Positions 33,141 to 44,622 of a stretch of 64,000 bases of DNA are shown here, in pieces (position 1 is the stretch's first letter; each line of letters opens with the position of its first letter). The DNA lies in contig LSRY02000008.1 in NCBI GenBank assembly GCA_001643675.2, positions 1,313,501 through 1,377,500 of the forward strand, read 5' to 3'. Under the pieces are notes generated by a model. That model had not been told where the DNA came from. It searched no databases and saw nothing but the letters and a program-made list of their open reading frames with translations. The translations under genes were made by a program, and so were the position numbers. The DNA comes from Monocercomonoides exilis. Taxonomy: Eukaryota; Preaxostyla; Oxymonadida; Polymastigidae.

Positions 33141-33170
33141 ACGAAGAAAGAAAGAAAGAAAGAAAGAAAG
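33141..33170. repeat. GAAA microsatellite
   Basis: About seven tandem GAAA units. Confidence 0.9.
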
Positions 33171-33546
33171 GTATCACACACATTCAAAATATGCCTCAAA
33201 TTTGTAGCGTCTCCCTCAACTCACCAAAGAGAGATTCTTCTTCGACCTCTTCTGTTATTCCCTCATTTCCCCCATTTCAATCTCCCAACCCTCTCTTCTC
33301 CTGCCAGCTCATTCAGTCCATCCCTTCCTCTTCTGCTTCATCTCCCCCTTCTCCCTCTTCTCTTTCCCTCTCAAATCCTTTTTTACAAGACTCCAAAATA
33401 CCTCCATATCAAGTGGGGAAAAAAAAATCCAGATTATTTCCTCGGTATCACCAAATAGCTTCTCTTGTTCATGTTTCTGCTTCGCTCTCTCCAATCTCTC
33501 TTCAAAACTGTCTCCATTAATACTTTTCAACGCCTTTCTATGGCTC

Positions 33547-33629
33547 GTCTTCTTCATCTTCCTCGTCTTCCTCGTCTTCCTCGTCTTCCTCGTCTTCCTC
33601 GTCTTCCTCGTCTTCCTCGTCTTCCTCGC
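33547..33629. repeat. 9-bp minisatellite TCTTCCTCG
   Basis: About nine tandem copies; periodicity of three makes long artificial frames such as repeated LPR or EDE. Confidence 0.93.
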
Positions 33630-33911
33630 CTCCACCAAGCCAAATCCAAACTTTCTCTTGATGTGCTGCATCCACTGCGCGCACACACCAACAGATGCAT
33701 CGAGCAAAATGCTCCATTCTCCAATAAAAAAAAAATAGCATTCAAGCAGAAAAGGAGACTGCAGCGACAGAGGCTGAAAACATAATGATTTCTCATCCCG
33801 CCCATTTTCTGAACTCAGAAATGCTCTCCACAGTTCCTGCGACACTGAAACAATCAAAAAGAGCCCAGAAATGAAGACGAGGGGAAAAAAGCATTCAAAA
33901 TTGTGCAGAAG

Positions 33912-33966
33912 TCGAGAACGAAGACGAGGACGAGGACGAAGATGAAGACGAAGACGAAGAAGACGA
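33912..33966. repeat. GAAGACGAGGAC-like repeat
   Basis: Degenerate purine-rich triplet repeat; no gene around it. Confidence 0.85.
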
Positions 33967-35820
33967 AGTTGAAGATAACGAAGAAAATAAGAAAGACTCT
34001 TTTGAAGTTGATTTCAAAATCAATAAATAAATATTCGGTTCATATTCTGCACAGCCAAATTAAAATACCCGCTCTTCTGAGTCTCTCCATTTCACCCTTC
34101 TCTTCTGCTTTGCCCGCTTTTCAACAAGCAATCAAAATGAAAACCTTTCCCATTCATCGCCCATCAGAAATTCTTCCTTTCTGCACACTTCTCTTGCATC
34201 TCTCATTCACATCCATCTTTCCTCTTTCTCCTTTCTCCTTTCTTCACGCAAATGCTCCTCCTCTTCGTTTCCTAAACTTTCCTCTTCTCTTCCAATCTCT
34301 TCTATCCCATCCAGCAGCATTCACCCAACCCCACTTATTGTCTTTATGTGAAAAATATTAATCATATTCATAGCATAAAACACATAATGGATAATAAAAA
34401 AACAGAAAATAGAAAATATAAAATACAAAATAGAAAATGAAAAATGAAAAATGAAAAACAAAAAACGAGCAAACATACACTCTCAGGTTTTGCTTCTTCC
34501 TCCCCATTTCCTCAAAACTCCCCCCGCTCCCTTTCCAATTCCTCGTCCTCGTGCTGCTGTCCCTCCACTCCCTGAATAAACCCCTGCTCTCTCAACAGAA
34601 GAAGAGACACTCTGCAATCCTGTTCGGCAAACTCCCCAAAACACCTCCTCCCTCACACCCATTTCTGACATTTCTCGCCCACAATCAACATTAACAATAA
34701 CTCCAATCAATTCAACTGATGCACCTTCTTCAATCTCCTTCCTCTTTTTCTTCCTCTTTTTCTCCTCTCCGCTTTATCCCTTCTTTCTGCCCCTCCTTTT
34801 CCAAACTCCCCTGCCCAACAATGTGACTGCCCACCAACACCAAAGAAATCTCTCATGAAATCCATCCATCAGTTCATCCCATCTCCCTCTTCTCCTCGCC
34901 TCCACAAACTGCTCCTGCTCCCAAAATCCCCAGCAAAATCGCCCCCTCTGCTGCCTCACTCATTTCGAAAGAATCATCCAAATTTCAAATTTCTCATCTC
35001 AATATGTTCATTTGATAATTTTCATCTCCTCAGAAATATCTGCTCTTCAACTCATCAAAAGCTCAAACACACACACCCCGCCTTCTTTTCTGCCATCCTG
35101 CTGCCTCCCGCTGCAACTAAATAGCCCGCTCCTTTGCCTGCCTTGCCCTTCTGCAAATGGCACACCAAAGACCTCGATGGCCATCTTTCCATGGCAGCTG
35201 CTCAAGCAGCGACACCTGAAGAAGAATGGGTCAGAACAAAAACAGGAACTGGAACTGGAACAAGACAGAACGGCCATCTCCCGCCCCCAACCCCTCCAAA
35301 CACCTCCTCCAACACACACACACACATGCACATGCACATGCGCTGCTGCAATCCCTCAGCGTCTCTTTCAAGCTGCAGTCCCTTTGCGAACTTCGCTTTC
35401 CTGCCCTGTCTCCAAACATCCTTTCGTTTCGTCTCGCTTCCCGCCCTCCAATCCCAAAGCCCGCTGCTTTCTTTTTTCGCACTAAAAAATCATTCTATCC
35501 CCTCTGAGACACTGATTGCTGGCTGTCCAATAGGGAACCCTTCTTGTCTCCAACAACGCTGCTTTGCCCTCTTTCTGTTTTCTTGAACATCCAGAAATTG
35601 GCTTTGCTCGTTCACCACAGCTTTCCTTGCCAAAAAATACCCCAAACTTCTCTATCTGCCTAACATTCCAAAATGCTATATAATATTGTGCAGATTTTGT
35701 CCTTCACAGAATTCCATCCTCTTCTGTCTTCATTCAATAAAATATCAGCTGAATTTGTTTTCACCTCTTGTTCCAAATAAAAATCATGTATCTTCCGTAA
35801 CTTCATTTACTTCCCAATGC

Positions 35821-36027
35821 CTATATAATAATCAGCTCTGTTCTCATCGTATTGCTCCACAAAGCGGAGATTGGCCATTTCAACAATAATTCGGATTCCT
35901 GCACTTTGGAGAGGATACGGATGGAAATATCTTCACAATCAATAGAACTATATAAATTACATACATTATGTCTTTTTGTGTTTTGATGAAATTGTTGTGT
36001 TCCCCTTGGCCACCCAATTACCAACAA
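35821..36027 (-). CDS. Conserved hypothetical fragment (CEDISI segment), copy
   Basis: Segmental duplicate of 3458-3856. It keeps CSIDCEDISIRILSKVQESE and the 37-base core at 35902-35938 but is shortened by an indel upstream. Function unknown. Confidence 0.3.
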   Translation of the reverse strand: MLVIGWPRGTQQFHQNTKRHNVCNLYSSIDCEDISIRILSKVQESELLLKWPISALWSNTMRTELIII

Positions 36028-36422
36028 TCATCAGACAGAATTTCAGAATTATTGCATCTCCACAATTGTCTGTTGTCACACAGGAAATAATATTCCTAGT
36101 TCTACAGGCAATGTTCACTCACGAAATACTCATTCTGTGAATGGTATATTCCGTTTTTTCAAATCTGATGATCATGAAATCCATTACAAAAAAGACTCAA
36201 AACAACAAATCATTTTCATATTTTTTTTCTCGGCAATGGCTGAGTGAAAAGGGACGTGGTTGAGAGGGGTGTGTGGAAACAAAAAATAAACTTGTTTTGG
36301 GGATATTTGTTCATTTTCTGAATTTCGTGTATTTGGCAGTGTTTGATTTCTAAGCGAGTTTGTTTGTGGGGGGCAGGGTTCAGTTTGGGGCTGATCGGAG
36401 AAGCGGATGCGCACAATAGAAA

Positions 36423-37618
36423 ATGGTGCTTGCAGCAGCTATGATTGATGGGATGATTTTTCAGCAGTTCGTTTTTTGGAAAAGAAAGGCGAGCGTGGGA
36501 AACAATGTTTGTGAGAAGGAGCAGGAAAGGGGAGGGGGATGGAGAGTGTGGAGCGGAGTGCCTGCTTGGTGGAGGAACACATTGCAGCTGGGATTTATGC
36601 ACACATATTTTTTATTTTAAAGGGGGTGACAAAAGCGAGTTGGATGTTGTATTTTTGGCAGCTGATGGGTGGGGATGTTTGGGGATGCAGTCATGCTCAT
36701 CTGGGCAGTCGAGGCAGCACAGGAAAGGGACTGTGCGATTGCTTTGTGAGCCTTTCATGGTGAAAGAGGAGACAGGTTTGGTGATTTGTTTCATGAGAAT
36801 TTATATATTTTATATTTTTTATTTTGTTTTTCTTTATTGAGGATATTGAGTGAATTGCCGAAAGATGCGCGGAAAGCCATCACATGTTGCCTGAGGGATG
36901 GCGACGGGGTGAAGACTGTTTTTTTTAAGCCTTGCTTGAAGAATGAGAAGAAGAAGAGATATTTTATATTATTTTTTTGGAATGGGGGCTGGATGGAGGA
37001 AGATGAGAAGAGAAGAATGGTGAGAGTGAGGTTTAATGGGCAATGGAAGAGCGGGTGAAAACAACATTTAATTTTACTTTATTTGGAATTGGATATGAAA
37101 GGCGAAGGCGTGGTGTGTGTGGTGCTTGGAGTGGATGATGTTGGGGTGAGAGTTAATTAGAGGGAGGCAAACAGGGGATGAGGGGAGTGAAGGGAAATGA
37201 AGATTTGTGGAGGTATTTTATTCTTGTTTGTTCATTTTCTTCATGTTCCATTTTTTATTTTTATTTGTGTTTGTATTTTTTAATTTTTGATTTGATTGAT
37301 GTGTGATGCGATCAGGTGTTGTCAAAAGCGCTGGGGGAGCATGAAATACGGGATGTGGAAGCACTGTTTTTTTCTGGGCATTCCTGGAAGAAATTGGGAG
37401 AAATCAGCAACCGAAGAGTGTTTGGCAGAATGAGCGAGACGGAAAAAACTGAAGAGAATGAGGAAAGAAATTTTTGTGGAATTTTTATTTACAAAAATCT
37501 TTTCGGAAGCAGCAGCAGAAGAGGCAGAAAAGAGGAACTCAAGCTCAATGGGATATTTTTTGGCATGGCGCTAAGAGGCATGGGGAAGGGGGAGAAGGAA
37601 AAGGAAGAAATTCTGTGA
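36423..37618 (+). CDS. Conserved hypothetical gene U, copy 2
   Basis: Better preserved than copy 1: the TAA near 4334 of copy 1 is a Trp codon here (GGATGG at 36538-36543). Blocks are MVLAAAMIDGMIFQQFVFWK, then KSELDVVFLAADGWG, then ELPKDARKAITCCLRDGDG. The likely intron runs from GTGAGA (about 37146) to GATCAG (37315), then comes VLSKALGEHEIRDVEALFF and on to EERNF. The ELPKD exon is interrupted in this copy: after GQWKSG comes TGA. Immediately downstream starts a beta-helix gene. No family recognised. Confidence 0.35.
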
Positions 37619-40135
37619 ATGAATTTCATTTCTCTTCTTTTTGCCAATTTTTTATCGCCGCCCTCTACACCCCTTAAATCCCTCTCCAGACTCACTTTTT
37701 TCAACATCTCAACAGCAAATGATGCATGTTCACCTTCAACAACAACATCAACCCAAACCTCTTGTTTTATGAATGGTTGCTCATTCTCATCAGTTAGCGA
37801 CGCATATGATGGCGGAATTGTTCATTCCCTCAACAATCCTTTGGCTTCCTTATCTGTTTCAAACACCTCGTTTATTGGGTGTTGTCGAACAAGGAATGTT
37901 GAATGCATTGGAACTGAAACTAATAGGCTGGCTCCAGGGAGACAGAACATTACAGAGAATGGACCGAATACATTTATTTGGTGTGAATGGGATGGATCGA
38001 AGGCAACAGGAAAAGGTGAAACATATTCCGATGGCACTTCGAACGGTGGCGCAATATTCATGTATGGTCAATCGTCCGCAACTGTTTCAGTTTCGCATTG
38101 TGCATTCAATGAATGTGTTGCGTATTACGCAGGCGGAGGGATTTCATGCTATAGCATTAAATCAGTTGAGATTGTGAATAACACATTTGATTCATGCGTT
38201 GCGCAAAATCTATATGGAGGAGGAGCGTTCGTTTACACTATTTCAACATGTACTCGGATCAGCGGGTGTGAATTTCAGAATTGCAAAGCAAACAATGAAG
38301 GAGGAGGGCTTTATCTTAATAATTTTCAGGTTTCTGGAATAGGATGTGTTGGAAATGAAAGTGGAGAAGGGGAGAGCGCGTGTGTGTTTGACTGCTGCTT
38401 CACTTCATGCTCTGTTACAAGTACACTTGGTGGGGGTCTGCGTTGTTATAATATTCCTGTTCAAGTTAAGATTAGAAGCATTCAATTTATTTCATGCAAC
38501 GCATCGGCATATGGAGGAGGGTTGAGTGTGGACCCACGTATGACAACAGCTCCAAAAGATGGGCATTATTTTTATTTCTTATTCTTTCATGAATGCAAAT
38601 GCAGAACAACCTCCAATCCATATGGTCACGATGTGATGTATTATGATTATTACAATGCCATTTCGACTTCAGATAATCCATTTTATGAATGTTACACAAC
38701 AAACACAGATGACCAGAGAGTGTGTTATGGATATGATTATTCAAGTTCAGGGAGTTGGAAATTTCTGCACACCGAAAAGAAGGATTGGCTGAAAGATAAA
38801 ACGTTATATGTTTCGATGAATGGGAGTGACGGATATGAGTTGTGCGGGTCAAATGAATCAAATCCGTGTCTGACAGTGAAGAAGGCGTTTGAGATGTGTG
38901 AGGTGCAGATAAGCTTGACAATCACGCTGATGGAAGGGAATCATGTGAGTGAGGCAACAACAATTGATATTTGGACAAAGAAGATTTCAGTCATTGGGAA
39001 AGGAAAGGAAACATGTTCGATTGGAACAGGAGCCCTTTCATCAGCTGGAGCGCTGTTCAGTGTGACAACAGGCCAACTTGGTTTATTGCACATGAAGGTT
39101 GATTGCAACTCAAATGCAAATCCTTCTTCGCCGAGCGTGGTTGTGGTGTCTGATGGGGGTGGGTCACTCTCGTTGGAGGATGTTGTGATCACCACGAGTA
39201 AAACAGGAGACTATGTGATGTCGTCGTCAGTGTTTGTGGTGCCGCTGTCGCAGCTGTCGATGGTTGATGTGGAGATCAAAGATATGAATGTCTCAAAATC
39301 ATTGTTCTCTGAGCCGGATCTCTCTTCTTCTTCTTCTTCTTCTTCTTCATTGTCGTCATTGTCGTCATCTGCATTGTATCTGACAGCCACAGCATCAGGA
39401 GATAGCGTGCTGGCGAATGTGAAGGTGATGAATGTAAAGTTGACTGAAGGAGATGGGGTGGTTGTGGCAAAGAGTGTGAAGGCAGGAGAGACGTTCGGGA
39501 TGATGAGCACGAGAACAGAAGGGGGGCAGAGTGGTTGTATGTTTGGGAAGGGCGATTTTGAGATGAATTTTTGGTCACATGTGAAATTGGAGGGAAGAAT
39601 AAAAAATCATAGGTGCGTTGCGATTTTGTTTCTGTTTTGCTGCAACTCGTGCAACCCACATAAAATAAGCACCATCACTGCTGCAAAACTCGAAATCTCC
39701 TGTTTTATCAAAGAAAGGAAAATCAGTTTTATTTGTGAAAAGGAAAGGAAGAAAGGTGAGTAATTTGATGGAACATGAACGATTTATTTTTTCTTTGAAA
39801 AAAAAAGAGTATTCGAATTATTTTGCCATTTTCGATGTTTTGCAGAAACAAAAAGTGGACAAGTTTCTTTGTTGAATCCTTCTATTATTTTTTTCTATGT
39901 AACAATTCATATGATTTTTATTTTTTCATTCATTGGCCAACTGCTTTTGAATGATTTTTTAGACTACAATAGTTTTTCTTTAAAAAAATTTCAGATTTTT
40001 CTTTTTTCTTTCTCTTTTTTTCACATGATATTTTCTCAACAACATTTTTTTATAACAAATAAAAATCAAACAGTTTCCTTGTTTGAAAGGAAATATGAAA
40101 TTTCGGAACAGACTGTTGAAGAACTTCAAAAATGA
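37619..40135 (+). CDS. Beta-helix repeat protein with one intron and C-terminal hydrophobic segment
   Basis: Most complete family member. Exon 1 (37619-39755) holds the Ser-rich lead, CSFSSVSDAYDGG, CCRTRNVEC and six GGG-type turns (YAGGGIS, YGGGAFV, EGGGLYL, LGGGLRC, YGGGLSV). The TLYVSMNGSDGYELCG second helix follows, then a Ser-repeat linker and a block with TEGDGVVVAKSVKAGETFG. A consensus intron (AAAG|GTGAGT at 39756 to TTTGCAG at 39845, 90 bp, phase 1) joins to exon 2 (39846-40135). Splicing gives about 808 residues, whose end has a hydrophobic stretch IIFFYVTIHMIFIFSFIGQL and a charged tail EISEQTVEELQK, as in a membrane-anchored surface protein. Without splicing the frame ends at 39763. 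Exon 2 is AT-rich, so its coding status is inferred. Confidence 0.65.
39756..39845 (+). other. Predicted spliceosomal intron
   Basis: GTGAGT donor after AAAG and TTTGCAG acceptor, with a T-rich stretch before it. It splits a codon after its first base and links two open frames. The mirror is at 42525-42613. Confidence 0.6.
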
Positions 40136-41093
40136 TATGTTGATGAACAAACAAACAAATGGATAAATGAATGGATGAAAATTACCAGACAAGAGCATTT
40201 TCACAGCAACTGATGAATGAAAAAAAAAAAAAAAAAAAAGAATTTTTTTGTATTTTTGTCAAATAATATCAAACTCTTCTGATTTGTCACTCACTCATTT
40301 TCATTTTGACAGGGGGAAAAAATGAAAACAATTATTCATTGAGAAATCAGATGAATTAGAAAATGGGTTTTATCATGATTTTGATGAGAAACATTTATCA
40401 AAATGAAAAATATGAATCAAAAAATGATCAAATCTTTTTTATTAGAAATGATTATTTTTCATTGATATTTAACTATATATCCTTTTTTATATCCACCATA
40501 AGGCACTCAATGGCTTTCAAAATCATGATTTCAAAATTAATCGCCCATATTGATTTTTTCCGAATTGAATGTTTGTTTTTTGTTTATTTTGCTTTCTTCT
40601 TCTTTTTTATCAAAACAAATTATTCTTTCACAAAACGATGAAAATGAAGTTTTTGAAATGCATCAACACTGATTCATTTGTTTCTTTTTTGTTTTTGTTT
40701 TCCAGTCACAGTTTTGATAGTTTATTTTGATGAGGGTGATTGTTTATCTTATCCCACAAGTTTTCTGTCAAAAACGTCGATTTGAAATTGAGATTGGGAC
40801 ACTTTGAAATGGACACTTGAAAGTGATAACAACATTGTGACAGTTCATTATTTGACTTTTTCTTTCTCAAATAAAAAGTCTTGTTAATAATTGAAAAGCC
40901 TATTTCACTTCAACTGAATATTCACAAATCAATCTCGAAAAGCTGTGTTATTATCCATTCTCCAAATCATTTTCCGATCTCAAAAATCATTTTCCATATT
41001 CATCTCGATTATTTCTTTTCATTTGGTTCAATAATTATGGATTTGATTTATTATCTTATTCTATTTCAATTTCTTTCTGAAAAGTCACAAATG
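40136..41093. other. AT-rich inner flank of palindrome 2, left
   Basis: No gene. An 18-A run lies near 40220-40238 and a GAGGGTGATTG motif near 40733. TGGACACTTGAAAGTGATAA lies near 40810, resembling the ordered motifs in palindromes 3 and 4. Mirrored at 41277-42233. Confidence 0.6.
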
Positions 41094-41276
41094 AAGTGAT
41101 CAAAAGGTTGCTTGAATGCTTTCAACTATTTTTGATCAAACTCATCAAACACATTCAATAAATTGCAATAGCACATTCAATGTATTTCACAAACTTTTTA
41201 TTTTCGATTTAATGAAATGCTAAAATATGAAAATCATCAAAATATAAGAAACAATCAAACTTATTTTTAATAATAA
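41094..41276. other. Tip of palindrome 2
   Basis: 183-base single-copy spacer between inward-facing tip motifs (41074-41093 and 41277-41296). Nothing recognisable inside. Confidence 0.85.
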
Positions 41277-44215
41277 CATTTGCGACTTTTCAAAAAGAAA
41301 TTGAAATAGAATAAGATAGTAAATCAAATCCACAATCATTGAACCAAATGAAATGAAATAATCGAGATGAATATGGGAAATGATTTTTGAGATCAGAAAA
41401 TGATTTGGAGAATGGATAATAACACAGCTTTTCGAGATTGATTTGTGAATATTCAGTTGAAGTGAAATAGGCTTTTCAATTATTAACAAGACTTTTTATT
41501 TGAGAAAGAAAAAGTCAAATAATGAACTGTCACAATGTTGTTATCACTTTCAAGTGTCCATTTCAAAGTGTCCCAATCTCAATTTCAAATCGACGTTTTT
41601 GACAGAAAAATTGCAGTTTCAGATAATCAATCACCCTCATCAAAATAAACTATCAAAACTGTGACTGGAAAACAAAAAATAAAAAGGAACAAATGAATCA
41701 TTGTCGACACATTTCAAAAACTTCATTTTCATCGTTTTGTGAAAGAATAATTTGTTTTGATAAAAAAGAAGAAGAAAGCAAAATAAACAAAAAACAAACA
41801 TTCAATTCGGAAAAAATCAATATGGGCGATTAATTTTGAAATCATGATTTTGAAAGCCATTGAGTGCCTTATGGTGGATATAAAAAAGGATATATAGTTA
41901 AATATCAATGAAAAATAATCATTTCTAATAAAAAAGATTTGATCATTTTTTGATTCATATTTTTCATTTTGATAAATGTTTCTCATCAAAATCATGATAA
42001 AACCCATTTTCTAATTCATCTGATTTCTCAATGAATAATTGTTTTCATTTTTTCCCCCTGTCAAAATGAAAATGAGTGAGTGACAAATCAGAAGAGTTTG
42101 ATATTATTTGACAAAAATACAAAAAATTCTTTTTTTTTTTTTTTTTTTTCATTCATCAGTTGCTGTGAAAATGCTCTTGTCTGGTAATTTTCATCCATTC
42201 ATTTATCCATTTGTTTGTTTGTTCATCAACATATCATTTTTGAAGTTCTTCAACAGTCTGTTCCGAAATTTCATATTTCCTTTCAAACAAGGAAACTGTT
42301 TGATTTTTATTTGTTATAAAAAAATGTTGTTGAGAAAATATCATGTGAAAAAAAGAGAAAGAAAAAAGAAAAATCTGAAATTTTTTTAAAGAAAAACTAT
42401 TGTAGTCTAAAAAATCATTCAAAAGCAGTTGGCCAATGAATGAAAAAATAAAAATCATATGAATTGTTACATAGAAAAAAATAATAGAAGGATTCAACAA
42501 AGAAACTTGTCCACTTTTTGTTTCTGCAAAACATCGAAAATGGCAAAATAATTCGAATACTCTTTTTTTTTCAAAGAAAAAATAAATCGTTCATGTTCCA
42601 TCAAATTACTCACCTTTCTTCCTTTCCTTTCACAAATAAAACTGATTTTCCTTTCTTTGATAAAACAGGAGATTTCGAGTTTTGCAGCAGTGATGGTGCT
42701 TATTTTATGTGGGTTGCACGAGTTGCAGCAAAACAGAAACAAAATCGCAACGCACCTATGATTTTTTATTCTTCCCTCCAATTTCACATGTGACCAAAAA
42801 TTCATCTCAAAATCGCCCTTCCCAAACATACAACCACTCTGCCCCCTTCTGTTCTCGTGCTCATCATCCCGAACGTCTCTCCTGCCTTCACACTCTTTGC
42901 CACAACCACCCCATCTCCTTCAGTCAACTTTACATTCATCACCTTCACATTCGCCAGCACGCTATCTCCTGATGCTGTGGCTGTCAGATACAATGCAGAT
43001 GACGACAATGACGACAATGAAGAAGAAGAAGAAGAAGAAGAAGAGAGATCCGGCTCAGAGAACAATGATTTTGAGACATTCATATCTTTGATCTCCACAT
43101 CAACCATCGACAGCTGCGACAGCGGCACCACAAACACTGACGACGACATCACATAGTCTCCTGTTTTACTCGTGGTGATCACAACATCCTCCAACGAGAG
43201 TGACCCACCCCCATCAGACACCACAACCACGCTCGGCGAAGAAGGATTTGCATTTGAGTTGCAATCAACCTTCATGTGCAATAAACCAAGTTGGCCTGTT
43301 GTCACACTGAACAGCGCTCCAGCTGATGAAAGGGCTCCTGTTCCAATCGAACATGTTTCCTTTCCTTTCCCAATGACTGAAATCTTCTTTGTCCAAATAT
43401 CAATTGTTGTTGCCTCACTCACATGATTCCCTTCCATCAGCGTGATTGTCAAGCTTATCTGCACCTCACACATCTCAAACGCCTTCTTCACTGTCAGACA
43501 CGGATTTGATTCATTTGACCCGCACAACTCATATCCGTCACTCCCATTCATCGAAACATATAACGTTTTATCTTTCAGCCAATCCTTCTTTTCGGTGTGC
43601 AGAAATTTCCAACTCCCTGAACTTGAATAATCATATCCATAACACACTCTCTGGTCATCTGTGTTTGTTGTGTAACATTCATAAAATGGATTATCTGAAG
43701 TCGAAATGGCATTGTAATAATCATAATACATCACATCGTGACCATATGGATTGGAGGTTGTTCTGCATTTGCATTCATGAAAGAATAAGAAATAAAAATA
43801 ATGCCCATCTTTTGGAGCTGTTGTCATACGTGGGTCCACACTCAACCCTCCTCCATATGCCGATGCGTTGCATGAAATAAATTGAATGCTTCTAATCTTA
43901 ACTTGAACAGGAATATTATAACAACGCAGACCCCCACCAAGTGTACTTGTAACAGAGCATGAAGTGAAGCAGCAGTCAAACACACACGCGCTCTCCCCTT
44001 CTCCACTTTCATTTCCAACACATCCTATTCCAGAAACCTGAAAATTATTAAGATAAAGCCCTCCTCCTTCATTGTTTGCTTTGCAATTCTGAAATTCACA
44101 CCCGCTGATCCGAGTACATGTTGAAATAGTGTAAACGAACGCTCCTCCTCCATATAGATTTTGCGCAACGCATGAATCAAATGTGTCATTCACGATCTCA
44201 ACTGATTTAATGTTG
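41277..44215. repeat. Palindrome 2, right arm
   Basis: Reverse complement of 38155-41093. Its inner end carries the consensus CTTTTTGAAAAGTCGCAAAT (inverted). Several single-base indels separate it from the left arm. Confidence 0.95.
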
Positions 44216-44622
44216 TAGCAATTTATACCGCCTCCTGCATAATGAGCATAGCAGTTGCTGAAAGTGCAATGAGAAACAGACACAGAGGCATTTGACTGAC
44301 TGGACATGCAGATAGCCCCTCCGCTTGACGCTCCATCCGTCCACGAGTCAGCTTCTCCCGTTGTCTTCGACCCATCCCATTCACACCAAATAAATGTATT
44401 CTGTCCATTATCCGTTGTGTTTTGTCTCCCTGGAGTCAACTTATCGTTTTTTTCTCCAATGCTTTCAATATTTCTTGTCCGACAGCATCCAATGAATGAA
44501 GTATTTGAGACGGTCAGAGAGGCATAGGGGTTGTTGAGGGAAGGGACAACCCCTCCATCATATGAGTCACAAACAGACGAAAAGGAGCAACTATTCATCA
44601 AACATGATGTTTGGGTTGACAT
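42234..44622 (-). pseudogene. Beta-helix repeat protein, mirror copy with frameshift
   Basis: Starts MSTQTSCLMNSCSFSSV and has its own N-terminal third (CCRTRNIESIG and the turns SGGAICM, AGGGINC), then becomes identical to 37619-40135 from about 44215 inward. A G-run of five instead of six (near 42850) shifts the frame, giving a short end TEGGRVVVCLGRAILR. A second one-base deletion near 42625 precedes the intron. The copy therefore cannot encode the full C-terminus unless the indels are sequencing errors. Confidence 0.65.

Larger units (their letters stand above)
32538..35685. other. Low-complexity intergenic region
   Basis: Beta-helix 5' flank (32538-33000) followed by pyrimidine-rich DNA with tandem repeats. 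Long Ser/Pro/Leu-rich and Lys/Arg-rich frames here follow the base composition and are not supported as genes. Confidence 0.6.
38155..41093. repeat. Palindrome 2, left arm
   Basis: Reverse complement of 41277-44215 (coordinates sum to 82370) at near identity. The outer boundary falls inside the beta-helix genes, around the ATTAAATCAGTTGAG stretch; beyond it the two genes are only related paralogues. The inner end is the CTTTCTGAAAAGTCACAAAT variant of the tip motif. Confidence 0.95.

Noticed and set aside
33547-33629. Possible CRISPR-like or protein repeat array
   Set aside because: Units are 9 bases with no spacers; it is a minisatellite. The same holds for 47797-47855 and 19911-19990.
33309-33857. 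182-residue ORF with RKT repeats
   Set aside because: The central part is the 9-bp minisatellite and the flanks show no coding features.
34483-35586. Several Ser/Pro- and Arg/Gly-rich ORFs on both strands
   Set aside because: They overlap each other, follow pyrimidine-rich composition and have no conserved partner elsewhere in the window.
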